A DNA stretch of 64,000 nt from Megamerina dolium (Eukaryota > Arthropoda > Insecta > Diptera > Megamerinidae), in NCBI GenBank assembly GCA_963854835.1, contig OY978526.1:17462368-17526367 (forward strand). Direction: 5' to 3'. Positions within the stretch are counted from its first letter, which is position 1. Each line of letters begins with the position of its first letter. Made by a program: the position numbers and the translations under genes. A model generated the notes under the pieces. The model was not told the DNA's origin, did not search any database, and was given only the letters and a program-made list of their open reading frames with translations. Positions 1 through 11,396 of this stretch are shown here, piece by piece.

Positions 1-456
1 CTTACACCTGGGCATTTACTAATTGGAGAAGCCTTGGTTCCAACTCTAGGTGAGCAAATTCCAGTAGAACGGCCGGAGAATCGGCTCAGCTATTGGCAAT
101 CTCGGCAGCTTATGGCGCAAAGATTCTGGAAATTATGGAGCGATAGCTATCTCCACGAGCTTCAACAGCGTCCCAAATGGCAGAAGGCTAGGCAAAATAT
201 GAAGATAGGCGACTTGGTGGTCATTAAAAATGAAGCTACCCCACCGACTTTATGGAAAATGGGACGAGTGACCGCATTACATCCAGGCAGCGACGGGTTA
301 GTCCGCAATGTATCTATTTGGACTGGTCACAACACCATTAGTCGCCCTGTACAGAGGCTTTGTATACTACCAGTAGAATCTGTTGAGCCTCGAGAAGCAT
401 CGAGTCTCAAGGCCGGAGGATGTTCGAGCGAGAAGAAGCGGGCAGTATCGACATAG
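1..456 (+). CDS. BEL/Pao retrotransposon pol polyprotein, C-terminal end (DUF5641-like), 5' cut by window edge
   Basis: The reading frame is open from the first base and stops with TAG at 454-456. It encodes the domain that follows the integrase in BEL/Pao pol polyproteins (DUF5641). Visible hallmarks are PGHLLIGEAL near the start, NRLSYWQ, FWKLWSDSYLHELQQR, KIGDLVVIKNE, PPTLWKMGRV, HPGSDGLVRNVSI and RPVQRLCILPVE. The frame has no stop or frameshift in the part seen, so the element may be fairly young. Gag, protease, reverse transcriptase and integrase would lie before the window. The last dozen codons read through a purine-rich tract into the presumed 3' LTR. I am confident of the family; whether the full element is intact cannot be judged. 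Confidence 0.88.
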   Translation, partial: LTPGHLLIGEALVPTLGEQIPVERPENRLSYWQSRQLMAQRFWKLWSDSYLHELQQRPKWQKARQNMKIGDLVVIKNEATPPTLWKMGRVTALHPGSDGLVRNVSIWTGHNTISRPVQRLCILPVESVEPREASSLKAGGCSSEKKRAVST

Positions 457-570
457 CAGTGAAGCGAGACGGTTGTGTGGCGACGGAGACGATAAGGAAC
501 ATACAGTCGTTGTTGTTTTAATTGCAACCCGCATCTAATTAGTATAATTAAATAAATAACTGAGCACTCA
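411..570 (+). repeat. Presumed polypurine tract and start of BEL 3' LTR
   Basis: A purine-rich stretch (AAGGCCGGAGGA, ending at 420) directly precedes TGTTCGAGCG at 421. Retroviral-type LTRs begin with TG, and plus-strand priming uses such a tract. An AATAAA signal lies at about 551, and CA at 569-570 is a possible end. The 5' LTR lies outside the window, so neither boundary can be confirmed. A 150-bp LTR would be short for BEL/Pao. Confidence 0.45.
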
Positions 571-2454
571 ATTAATGGGTAAATTAGCTTTCAACCTAAG
601 CATACATACATACATAAATACATACACATTCACATAAAATCAGTTTGTGTATGAGTACGACTTCATAAGGAGGCAATTAAAATGAATACCTACAAAAAAA
701 AAAAAATAGAACGAAAAGAGGAAAATAATAGTGTAGTGATTCGAAGGCGAGTGCGGTGAAAGGTAATTGAATTAAGCTTTGTATAAATAAACAAAAACGC
801 AAGCGCTATAGAAAAACATATGTGCAGAGTACTAACATGTATGTGTAAAATGTTGCAAAAGTGCTTGTATTATTATTGGCATTTAATGGCGAAACACATG
901 TTCCAACAGCTACGCTCATGCTTTGCATTTACATTTTATATCTATGCATTTGAATCTATATAAAAGTTCATTGTTACCCATATACAGCAGATACCCAACG
1001 TGGTTAGTACTCTACTGTATTGTAAACATTGACTGGCCAATAAATTAAATCAACTAATTGCCATTGTTGGCAAGTGTGTGTATATATACATACATATATG
1101 TGTGCGTGTGTGTATATGACTTTTATTTTTCTGGACTATGTATATTGACATGAAATTAACATTCAGTCAAACATATAAAAAAAAAAAAAACAAAACACAG
1201 GTAGTAATATACATACCTCACATACTCGTACAATAAAAAAGGGAAAATTTGCGTCATAAAAAAAGGACAAAATTATTTTTATGACATTTGTTGTTGTTGT
1301 TATTATTGTTGTTATCGTTTCAGGTTACAACAATAACACAAAATAGGAATAACAAAAATACAAATAATTTCTCTCCATTTACCATTGACCGTAGGCAATT
1401 TACAGCGAACAAATTCTACCTGTCACGTATATGTACATAAAAACGCATGTATGTTAAGTATTATGCTACGTAAACATTTGTACATTATATCAATGTTAAG
1501 GCTTCCAATTCCGAAGAATTATCTAGAATAAAAGTTATAATACCAGAATTCCAAAATCCTACTTTCATTATGTCCAGCGATTCATTTCGAAAATCGTCCT
1601 TTAGAATTTCAGAATCACGGGAATTGCAGCTCTAATGCTTGCTATACATATGACTACATGTAAATAATAATGTTTTTAATGCTAACTCTGCATGTTGCCT
1701 CTTATCATATAACAGCCGAACAGCAACATTCATACAAATTGGTTAGCTAAGTCAATAAGGAAATTTCCATTTTTCGTATAAATTCGAGTGTGATGGATAA
1801 CATGTAAGATTGTGTCTGTGTGTGTGTGTGCGTGTGGTCACAGGTGCTTGGACAAATTACCAAAATGATAAATGTTATGATGCCTATAGACTAGTGGAAT
1901 GAGCTGACAGTGGAGGTATTTCAATGTAGATATTCCATTTAAGAGCATATCATCATAGCATACAAAGGAATGTCTATGCTGAATCTCTCATTTTAGACAT
2001 CGCTCACATCCAATATATAGTTTGTGCATGCATGAATGCATGTGTCTGCAACGGCACCTGAATAAAGAAATATTTATTGTGCTTAAAGCATATTATGGTT
2101 TAGACAGATTCTTAGTCTTTTCATTCTTCTATATATATTTTGTTTTTTGTTGCTCTATTTTCTTTTTTCATGGCCCCATGGCCATTATGTATGTGTGTGA
2201 TTTCTGCATAGGATATACGCACATCACTATAGCTATAAAATACAAATATACATACGTATATGTATATATACATTGTTTTGTACTCCACACACGTAACGCA
2301 CAATGTAGAAGCTTTCTTTTTAAAGAGAAATTTTCTAAATTTCAACGCATATGCAAAATTTTTCAAAAGTAAACAAATTCCAATTACAATTCCAATCAAT
2401 GACTAAAACTATAAAATTGAAATACACAAAAAAAAATCGGAAAAAACTTTAACT
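571..2454. other. AT-rich non-coding DNA with microsatellites
   Basis: I see no gene here. The stretch holds ACAT repeats near 603-635, GT/TA runs near 1070-1115, GTT repeats near 1291-1313 and a GT-rich tract near 1813-1836. Open frames around 2022-2399 are made of low-complexity TA- and T-rich DNA and show no domain. Confidence 0.6.
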
Positions 2455-3900
2455 TCATCTACACCGAAGCTAAGCTACCCTATACTATGAATAGGCAGCC
2501 ATATATTAGAAAACTGCATTTGTACGAAGAGAATGAGTGGTTTTCATCCAATATCACCCATTTTTAAATCTCTTGACTTATTTATAAAAATAATAGTTTG
2601 TTCCTAGCTTTAGTTCTATAGTTTTATATAACATTCCTATGAAAAATGTGTAAGAATACATTTCAAAAACATATTTTTGTATGAGAGGTAACCACACTCA
2701 CCTCCAATTTGGCCCATTTTTGAGTTAGTCTATTATCTAACCAATATAATCATATAGACAAAGTCTCTGCTCCATGGCTTAGTCTTTTCGGGCAAAAAAT
2801 ATTTAAATATGCATATGGAAGCTTACTTTTGTATTGAAGGTAGGAGTAATTTTCAATCTATTTCGATAATTTTACAAGAAATGCATTGGATAACCAATTT
2901 AATTACACACACCAAGTTTCACAATCATAGCTTTGTATTCTTGTGTGGACAAGTGTGAAAAAATACATATGAAAACATAGTTTTGTATAGAAGGTAGCCG
3001 TGGATTTTTTCCAATTCAACTCATTTTCAATTATGTTGCTTAGACGATAAATATAACCTCATGTGCCAAGTTTCAGCTTAATATATCCATATTTTCATGT
3101 GAAAAGTGTAAAAAAATACATTTGAAAATATATTTTTGTATGACAGGTAGATTTAATTTTTACTCGATTCCACTCATTTTTATTTATTTATATTAGCTAG
3201 TAAGTATAATCTTTTGTGCCAAGTTTCCGATTAATAGCTTTATTGATTCGTGTAAAAAATGTGGAAAAATACATTTCAAAACATATTTTTGTATGGCAGG
3301 TAGGTGTAATTTGTATCCGATTCGGTACATTTTCTAATATCTCTATTAATTATGAAATATAGTATTATGTACCAAGTTTGATCCAAATATCTTTATATTT
3401 TCATTCGTTAAATATGAAAACATACATTTAAAAACATACTTTTGTATGGGAGGTATTCATAATATTTAATTGATTCAGTTCATTTTACAATATGTTTGAT
3501 ATCTGCTAAAAATAGCTCCATTCACTTAATTTCAGTTCTATTGTTTAACATTTGAATTAACAAAGTATGAAATTAATCTTAAACTAAAAAACATATTTTT
3601 ATATTGGAAGTGAGCCTTTTCCATTTTCTTCATTCATGGAGTCCAATCATTAGTGAAAATTATATCATATTATGTACCAATTTTTAGCTCGATCACTCTA
3701 TAATTATGGGAGTTAACGTGCTAAGATTATTATTATTAGAGGCCAATGTGCATAGCGACCAAATGAGGTCTATTGGCGCAACTAAAGTTCTAACATACAG
3801 ACAGACTTGTATACAGATATACACAGACAGACGGATGGGCAGTGATTAAATTGACACGCATGATATTCTGATCAATTACATATATTTTTTCCCATACTTC
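2455..3900 (-). mobile_element. mini-me/DINE-like element with 153-bp internal tandem array (locus A)
   Basis: On the plus strand the motif TTTTGTAT, usually followed by a G-rich AGGTA tail, recurs at 2675, 2827, 2981, 3134, 3287, 3440 and 3597. The spacing is 152-157 bp. Sequence between anchors is recognisably repeated (for example ACCAAGTTTC). At the right end, 3797-3890 read on the minus strand gives a TTGATCAG-containing core followed by CCGTCTGTCTGTGTATA. That is the arrangement of the mini-me/DINE-1 group, which carries a conserved core and a (GTCY)n tract. The element therefore appears to run on the minus strand, with its 5' part at the right. Monomers are diverged, so it is old. Outer ends are approximate. 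Confidence 0.6.
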
Positions 3901-4983
3901 ATACTTCTCATTATGGATATTGCAATTAGACCTCGTGTAGTGTAGCGTGGGGTTAAATGAAATTAAATGCACAAAAAGTGAAAGAATCTCTTAAAATTTG
4001 CAAACATTTTAAATTTTATTCAACACCGTTCCATATTGTTCCACCATATTGTTCACGTCCGTCCATAATTTGTATTTTTTATGTTCTTTATTTTATCATT
4101 TACTCCAACCTATTTGTATTGTTAATGCATGTCGCGTATACGCCCCATTGCTCAAGGAATTTTTAAATTGTATGTGAACGGCAAAATTCGTTACCATTTC
4201 AGTTCACATCTCACATGATAAAACGCAATAAAAATGTGAAAGCTACTAGAAATGCCATCGAATTGAATTTGTGAATCAAATCAGGCCAAGCTATGCTATG
4301 TTGTCGTTTGTTTTGGTTGCCCACCATAATCCATAAAGAGTGGGGGAAAATGAATAAATTCGCTTGACAAATACCACGAAAAACTAAATTTGCTTTTTCA
4401 CCCACTCGACCAAGGCATACGTTTCTCTTTGCTAAACACATATTGGAGAGTTTTGAAATAATTTTTTATTTACATTTTATTTCATTTCTGAATTGATTTT
4501 TTTTTTTTCTTCTTCTTTTTTTTTTGCAATATTTGTTGTTATTTTGTACATATTTTCTATATTTATATATGTTTGTATCTCGCGGCCATATGGATTTTTC
4601 TATTCAATGTGATGAGTTCGTAACGACTTTACGACTATACGATGACAACGACCACTACGACTTTATCAAATCAAATTGATGATTTGAAACTGGGAAAAAA
4701 AAAAACAAACAAACAAACACAACATCAAAATGAGCTGAATTTGTTGTTCATTTGATTTGAATAATAATAAATACAATAACAAATCGTAGTGAATGGTAAT
4801 ACTCAATTTTTATTATATATCCATATTGTAAACTTACTTGAGTTACATTTCTTATTGTGTGACCAATAACAGCAACCAATTTATTATTTATTTTTTGGTT
4901 AGCAGGCAAATGATTGTATTAAATCAGCTTATCGGTATAAATTACATATATTTAATAATGAAATCGAAATATAAAAAAAGCAT
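3901..4983. other. AT-rich non-coding DNA, no gene seen
   Basis: The stretch holds T-rich runs (4500-4525), a poly-A with CAAA repeats near 4695-4720, and no recognisable coding or repeat family. Confidence 0.55.
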
Positions 4984-6060
4984 TTAAATTATAAATACAA
5001 AATTTAAGAGGATAATATATCCTTGTCTTCTCCGATACTTTACGAATTGATAAGTTTGATGACTAAAACATGGTATTTTATGTTCTAAAAAAAGGCCAGT
5101 AAGCGAAGATAAGACCCCGCCTTCATTCGAGCTGTTTACGTAGCCGTCAACTCTGATTTTAACCAGAGATTCGAATATGGTGTCAATGGATATATTGTTG
5201 AAAGCACCATCAATGTCTAAGAAGGCTGTCATGGTAAACTGTTACTGATCGAGAGATTTTTCGATTTGCCCCACCACCGCATGAATGGCTGTTTCTGTAG
5301 AGTTCCCTTTCATGTAGGTGTGCTGCGAATTCGAAAGAAGTTGTCGATTTATTGTGGACCTAATATGAATGTCTAGTAATGTTTACAGTATCTTTAATAG
5401 GAAAGAAGTTAAACTAATCGGTCTAAAGTCTTTTGCCTCTTCATGCTTTTTCTTACCCGCCTTACGTATGCAAACCACCTTAACGTTTCTCCAATGCTCT
5501 GGTATATAGTTAGAGATTAGTATATTTTAATGAGCCAGGTTTGAATAATCTTCAGTGTCTTCTGAAGCATAACAGGTATAATACCATTTGAACCAGCTGA
5601 TTTAAACAGTTTGAAGCTATTTATCGAAAAATCCACCTTTTCTTTATATACTATTGAGTCGACTATATCACTCGACAAGGGTCTATGGATTTCCCAAGAC
5701 CTCTGATAAGACACACAGCCGGGAAAGTGACATTTAACTAGCATTGCTAGAGATTCCTCTGCATTGGTCGTCCATCCTCCATCCTCAGTTTTAATGAAAG
5801 TAGGGTTGGAGTACTCTTTGGACAACATTTTACTCAGTCTTGCGGATTCTCTAGAGTTTTCTATTGACGTGCAGTAGAATAGCTATGATTCTGCCTTTAC
5901 TATCGTAACCGCTTTCTTGTACTTTTTTCTTATATCATTATATAGCTGCCGTGTAGCGGTCAAATAATATTCATTCAAGACCGATTTGTCCTTGTCTCTG
6001 AACTTCTTCCCGTCCACCATCTGTTGATCTGTTGAGGGCCATATTTAAGGCCTTCTCTAG
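4984..6060 (-). pseudogene. Decayed non-LTR retrotransposon fragment (LOA/I-type reverse transcriptase)
   Basis: Reading the minus strand from about 6060 downward gives pieces of a LINE ORF2 in several frames. These are RQLYNDIRKKYKKAV and a linker SIENSRESARLSKML at about 5990-5820. The start of a reverse transcriptase follows at 5828-5517, with DGGWTTNAEESLAMLVKCHF and KLFKSAGSNGIIPVMLQKT. A QHTYMKGNSTETAIHAVV-like piece follows, then motif A TAFLDIDGAFNN at about 5229-5195. Downstream the text jumps to NEGGVLSSLTGLF, the usual PQGGVLSPLLW motif, far too close to motif A, so an internal deletion is likely. Stops and frameshifts show that it is dead. The wording of the motifs points to the LOA/I group rather than Jockey; the exact clade is uncertain. 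Confidence 0.72.
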
Positions 6061-9000
6061 TGTGTTTACTTTTTTTTACATGTTTTATGGGCTATATTTT
6101 ACAAGAATAAAGTATGAAGAAATTTTCAAATATTTTTTATCAGAATCTTGAAAAATCAGAAAAAAACCTCACTTTTCTCTGAAGCATTGAAATGTTCAAA
6201 CGACTATTTTATTACGTATGATGATGATACATGATAGAACTTTGGAAATTTTCGAAGAAATTACCAGAAAATTAGTGAATTGAATTTAGACAAATTTTTT
6301 CATAATTTCAGGTATTACAGATTCAGTTATTAGTCTATATGGGCAGTCTTTGGATTACTGTATAATTCTTTATAAGTTTTTATAAGCTTTTGTATAAGTT
6401 TTTGGTTATAAAAAGTTCGATGAAAATTATGAGAATATCAGTTGCTTGCTTTCAACTTCCCTGTATTCGTTGCTATTGCAGACGGGATCGTAATTAATTA
6501 GTCGAATTTTATTCTTCAGGGTAGTGTGGTAGCAAGAAGAGAGTCTCCATAAAGATTGACTTAGGCCAAACAATGATCCCAAGAGCTACCACAATAATCT
6601 CAAAGACTAAGACCTCCATATACTTATTATAAAACTAATAAATTTTTCTAATACCCATCTTTGAGCAACAAATTAAACGCCCTCGTAATCTAGGACACTT
6701 TGTAATTGCTGGCTTAAATTTTTAACACCAAACATTGTAAGTTTATCTTTTTAGTTTCTTTTGTTTATATTCCAGTGCAAACTAAATGCCAAATTCGCTT
6801 TCATAGTAAAATTCACACGGACTAGTACAAAAAAGAAAGTAATACAATAAAAAAAGTAAAAAAAAAAATTAACTCGAGTATGCTGTTCATTTTATCTTCA
6901 AGCTAATATACACATACATGAAATTCTATTGTTTCTGTGTAATTGTACAATTAAAATTCCGCAAAAGAAAGAAATCTACATAAGCCAAATGAAAAGAAAA
7001 CAACTCGTTATAAGCCACTATATAGTTATACTATATAGATATGCACATAAATATGTAAATATATGTAGTATGTATATCCACTAGTGGCTAAAGGGAAAAG
7101 CAAATAATAATAATACTATACTACTACTGCTGCGAATATCTACAAACATACATATAGTTGTATTTGTATGTAGCACATTCACAGATTAAATCCGATCCAG
7201 CGAATGCATTGTGCTCGTATGTTGATTCTATGTTTGTGGTTAGTGGAATTGTATATATATATACATGTACACTTATGCATATGTATGCATGTATGTATGT
7301 GTGGCTAGAATATTTTGTCCTTGAACCTTGAAAATATAACCACCCACATATACACACACATATATTTATACTATGTATTCTATATAAATATATATATACT
7401 TTCACTATTTTTTATATAAATTCACACACACACACACACACACATATGAATGTACGAATGTATGTATACACGAAAAAATAATAACGTGTAATAAAAATGT
7501 AACAAACGAACGAGCGAATACACTTAAGGCTTTCGAATAAAAGAATCACTTTTTTTTTTATTTGTTTGTATATGCCATACCATGCGTGCACATGTAGGTT
7601 TGTGGTATATTTGTATGTATCCACAACCTCATATGCACACGTGTATATGAGTATGTGTAAACATTCATATATAGGAGCATGTGCGTGCATGTGCACGACT
7701 GTAAGTGCTCTTGGTTAACAGTGAGGCAGGAATATGCCAAGCTACCAATAAATACGTACAAAAAATGTAATAAACTATACGTAATACATTGTCACTTCTT
7801 CCGTTATTTGTTTTGCACACATACATACATACATCTATATTTTTCGTATTTTTCGTATTCGGTGTACCTATAATACTTTTTGTTTTTTTTCCTTTAAGCT
7901 CCAAGCACATTTACTTTCAATTCAGTGTGTGTTCATGTCGATTCTGGTCGATTCATGTCAATATGAACAAATATGTACCTACACTTATAAGTACCTACAA
8001 TATATATATTGAAGTAAAATTAATTGTCGCTACCAATGGCGCAACCGCAACAACACCATTATGCTTGGCCGCATTAAAGTACTGACTGTTAAAATGGTCA
8101 TACACGTACCATTGTGTAGAGGTGTAGCGTCTACATGGCACGATAGAAAAGACTATAGAAAAGACTCGTGACTGATGTTGCGCGTGCAATGGTTATAAAA
8201 ATTCGAAGGAGCGCAAAAAATTGAAGTAAATTTTATTGTTTCCTATTGTTGTTGGTTGATATTTATAAAAGTTAAATAACAGTATTAAGTACTAGCATTT
8301 TTCGCTTGCATAAACTTTGGTTTTTATTTTCTTTCTTTTTTTTTTTTTCTTTTCTCTTCATTTCATTTAAGGTTGACGATTTGACATTTCTTTACATCCA
8401 GCAGGCGTGAAATCATGTATTTGCCAGAATGCATAAATAGTAATGAAATGAGGTAGAAGTAGCAAACTATGAAAGCGACATGAATTGCTCTAGAAAAATA
8501 CAAGATGTAAAATGTGTACATTTTATAATGATTGCAGAAAATTAATTTAAAATTACGATGTATTTGGGTGTTGTATTTAAAGCTAGAATATAATTTGATC
8601 GGCTGATATTAGTGGAAGCGTATCGTCAGATTTTTTTCCTATCTAATTTAGTCCTATGAAGTCGGATCTGGAAATCTGGAGGCGGTAGATATACATATGT
8701 GTTCTTGATCAGTGTCGCCTCTACAGTCGTTTTAATTATGTGCTTCTGTGACGTGGTTGCTCCTAACGATACCTTGAGATGGTGAATCCATCATTAAATA
8801 ATACGGATATTATTGAAAATGGGTATGATCGATCAACAAACAAAGAAACTATAATCATTAAAATTTATTTTATACTTCACCTACTAAAAGTACATTTAAC
8901 ACATGAAAGAATACGATTATTTTAGAGGGTAATTATCTTGCAATAAATAGACCATCCAGTACGACTATTTAATGTAGCTATAATACAAAGTTACAACTGT

Positions 9001-9080
9001 GGTCTGTAAAATAATGTGTTCATTTCCTCTTCAAATTACTACGAGACAATCACTAGAAATATGATCCTATGACCAGTCGA
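6061..9080. other. AT-rich non-coding DNA with microsatellites
   Basis: I see no gene. The stretch contains TA/CA-rich tracts at 7240-7270 and 7330-7445 and CATA repeats near 7816-7834. At about 8690-8725 a GTTCTTGATCAGTGTCGCC-like string recalls the core of mini-me elements, but too little remains to call one. The short open frames here come from TA/CA repeats. Confidence 0.55.
7423..7444. repeat. (CA)n microsatellite
   Basis: An uninterrupted run of eleven CA units. Confidence 0.95.
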
Positions 9081-9081
9081 A

Positions 9082-9366
9082 TTATGTTATTTTATTCTCC
9101 TTAAAAAAAGAATTTATTGCTGAAGTAATCGATGATAAAAAGCCGGACCACGTGCAGTAATGCTGAAGTAATCGATAATAAATAGAAATGCATTGACGTA
9201 ATTCCTGGGTAATTATGGGGTCATTTGTTGATTCGCAGGATCTTTTATATTCATTTGAGGGAAGCCTTTGTAAAGAGTAAAAATAGAGAAAGGTCATATT
9301 GGTTTTACGTGGATGCCTAGCAGTTTTGGTTTTACACCACGGTGCTCCACAAACACAGCGTATCAA
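9082..9366 (-). pseudogene. Possible LINE linker fragment, unrecognised open frame
   Basis: A 94-codon minus-strand frame lies in DNA that is less AT-rich than its neighbours. The segment KTARHPRKTNMTF recalls the RNPRxTxW linker between endonuclease and reverse transcriptase in I/LOA-type LINEs, but no catalytic motif is present. Within it, a 43-bp stretch beginning GCTGAAGTAATCGAT is tandemly duplicated (starts 9119 and 9162). The assignment is weak; it could be chance. Confidence 0.25.
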
Positions 9367-9420
9367 ATTAAGCGTTGCTAAGCGCCCCGAAGGACTAGAG
9401 ACAACGTCTAGTAAAGATAG

Positions 9421-10353
9421 ATAGTCAGTAAGTTCTGAAAAATACTTTTATAACAAAAGTTAATAGTGGATGGTCATTTATTTTACCATCTAAAAACACT
9501 CTGAGAGCGGTGGAAGCGATAAATATCATCTTTTTATAAGGGACCTCCTCTAATGGCTACAGATAGCAGTAAGTAGGTTGAGAAAAGAGCATAGGATAAA
9601 ATTTTTTGAATATTTGTTATGCATGTTATCCCTCGATTATTAGTTTTTTTTTATATTAGGACTCAAATACGATTAACCGCAATCCAAATTTAATGACTAC
9701 AAATATGTTTAGGCATATTTCTCCATATTTTTTTTTATTTATTTATATTTGTCCAGCCCAGTGGACAATACCATTTTTTTATTTTTATTTTTTTTTTTTT
9801 TTGTATTTCTATATAATCATTCCATCAATTCTGGCAAGATTGTCAAAGAAAAAAATACCTTGCGTGGTCGAAACTGTCAACTCCAACTGTATGCAATAAT
9901 TGTGTGCTTCATTTATCAATTGTCATTTTGATTATACTTTTTTTTTTAGGGAAACTCATTCAAGAAAATTTTAGATTTTCAGAGAAGCTAAAACTTCAAA
10001 CAAATATATATTCGCTTGTTAGAGATAATCGTTCTGAAAAGCATAATATAAAAATAAAGACTACCTCAAAATTAAGAATTGATACATCTGCTACACTGTC
10101 TTCAGTTTACAATCATTATACACACCGTAAATTTCTTATCCAATCATTTGAGGAGTGGAAATTCTGCTTAGTATAAATTAAAAATTTACAAAATTTCTTA
10201 ATCACGAATCCTTAATACTTTCAATATAAACCACCTTATTATTATCATTCTTTCTCTATTCTCTCTTTAAGTGTCCTTGTGCTTCTTCAAAATTACGAAT
10301 TAAAAAAATAACGAAAAATAAGAAGAAAAGAATCATTATAATTTTCTAAAGAT
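9421..10353. other. AT-rich non-coding DNA, no gene seen
   Basis: The stretch contains long T runs at 9730-9802. Open frames across 9693-10176 are short and show no domain. Confidence 0.5.
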
Positions 10354-10376
10354 CACACACACACACACACACACAC
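10354..10376. repeat. (CA)n microsatellite beside the Ig exon
   Basis: About eleven CA units, about 100 bp downstream (in gene orientation) of the exon's splice donor, inside the following intron. Confidence 0.95.
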
Positions 10377-10476
10377 TTATTGCTTTGTACCCGCATAACG
10401 GCATACCGCAACTAAGCAACAAATTCAACCATTTTTTTTTTTTTTTGCTTTCAGTTTTTCACTCTCGCTCACTCAC

Positions 10477-10586
10477 CTTAAATAATATTTCCGGTCGCAC
10501 ATTATGTCTGCATTGCATGGTCGCACTTGATCCACGCTCAACATATCTTGGTACTACTAATTGCACCTCCATTTCAGATTGTCCAG
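10477..10586 (-). CDS. Internal exon of an immunoglobulin-superfamily (Beat-like) gene
   Basis: On the minus strand a TACTAAT branch-site match (about 10639-10633) and a T-rich tract lead to a CTTACAG acceptor. A 110-nt exon follows, ending in AAG and then a GTGAGT donor. The exon carries 2 nt completing a codon (phase 1) plus 36 codons, and leaves in phase 0. Its peptide reads GQSEMEVQLVVPRYVERGSS, then ATMQCRHNVRPEILFK. This is the A and B strands of an Ig V-set domain, with the B-strand cysteine at residue 25. In Beat proteins a Cys is followed 14 residues later by the Trp in a LYxVKW motif; here ILFK would be continued to that Trp by the next exon. Phase-1 entry is usual at Ig-domain boundaries. 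Flanking exons were not found in the window, so introns must be long. Ig fold likely; Beat family tentative. Confidence 0.72.
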
Positions 10587-10650
10587 CTGTAAGAACAACA
10601 AAAAAAGGAAATATAAAAAAAAGAATAAAAGCATTAGTAAAGGCAATCAT
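10587..10650 (-). other. Splice acceptor, polypyrimidine tract and branch site of the Ig exon
   Basis: In gene orientation: TACTAAT at 10639-10633, T-rich tract with two long T runs, then TTACAG ending at 10587. The branch adenosine lies about 48 nt from the exon. Confidence 0.65.
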
Positions 10651-10910
10651 TAATTTTCTCTGTATATATTATATAACAGTAACATGAAAGAAGATGAAAA
10701 AAAAAAGAAGTTTATAGTGAAAAGCGAAAGCAAGCAAGAATAAGAGAAAAAATTATATATAAAGTTTTTACTTCAGTTACTTTTGAAATCGAATGGGATT
10801 TTTTTTTTTTTTGCTTCTTTTGCAATGAACGGACCGACGGTCACAAATAAAAATGACTGACCGCAACAAATCAGTTGCAGTAAAGTTACGCGATAGACCA
10901 ACAATAAGAA

Positions 10911-10920
10911 CAACAGCAGC

Positions 10921-10955
<35 letters not shown>

Positions 10956-10957
10956 CG
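10911..10957. repeat. (CAA)n microsatellite
   Basis: About fifteen CAA units with one CAG near the start. On the minus strand this reads as a run of leucine, valine or cysteine codons in the various frames and creates spurious hydrophobic open frames. Confidence 0.95.
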
Positions 10958-11377
10958 ACACGTACACACTCACGCACACAAACAATTCCATTAGTATAAC
11001 GGAAACACTAACAACAAAATGAACAGTTGCTGCCCGTCCAGAATGAAGCATGAATTACGAAGAGCATAAAGTGCGAACGGATGACGAGTCTCAAGGGACT
11101 TTAAAAGTTGAAATGAAAACGACGCGCAAGTATTTTGTGTTTAAGCACGTGGAAAGTTGCAAATAGTGCAAATAGTGTATAAATGAATATTTTATATGGC
11201 AAATGGTGGCACTACTAGTAGCTTGCAATAAATGCATACATACTTCATACTGTTTTATTTTTGTTGTACAGCTTGTACTTGCAAGTACTCGAAGGCATAA
11301 GAAATTTAATACAAATTCAAAGGGTTTATCCAAAGTGATTTATATATTTTTGTTTAGTTATTGTTTTTTGTTTTTCT

Positions 11378-11396
11378 TGTTGTTGTTGTTGTTGTT
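11378..11396. repeat. (TTG)n microsatellite
   Basis: Six TTG units within a T-rich stretch. Confidence 0.9.

Noticed and set aside
2675..3600. Regularly spaced short repeat considered as a CRISPR-like array
   Set aside because: The whole 153-bp unit is repeated and diverged rather than a constant short repeat with unique spacers, and the genome is eukaryotic.
9904..10176. 90-codon plus-strand frame preceded by an acceptor-like T-rich AG
   Set aside because: No conserved motif, no donor in phase, and composition like the surrounding DNA.
10773..11051. Leu-rich 92-codon minus-strand frame resembling a signal peptide or membrane segment
   Set aside because: The leucines come from the (CAA)n microsatellite read in antisense. 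No splice donor in the phase needed by the Ig exon was found.
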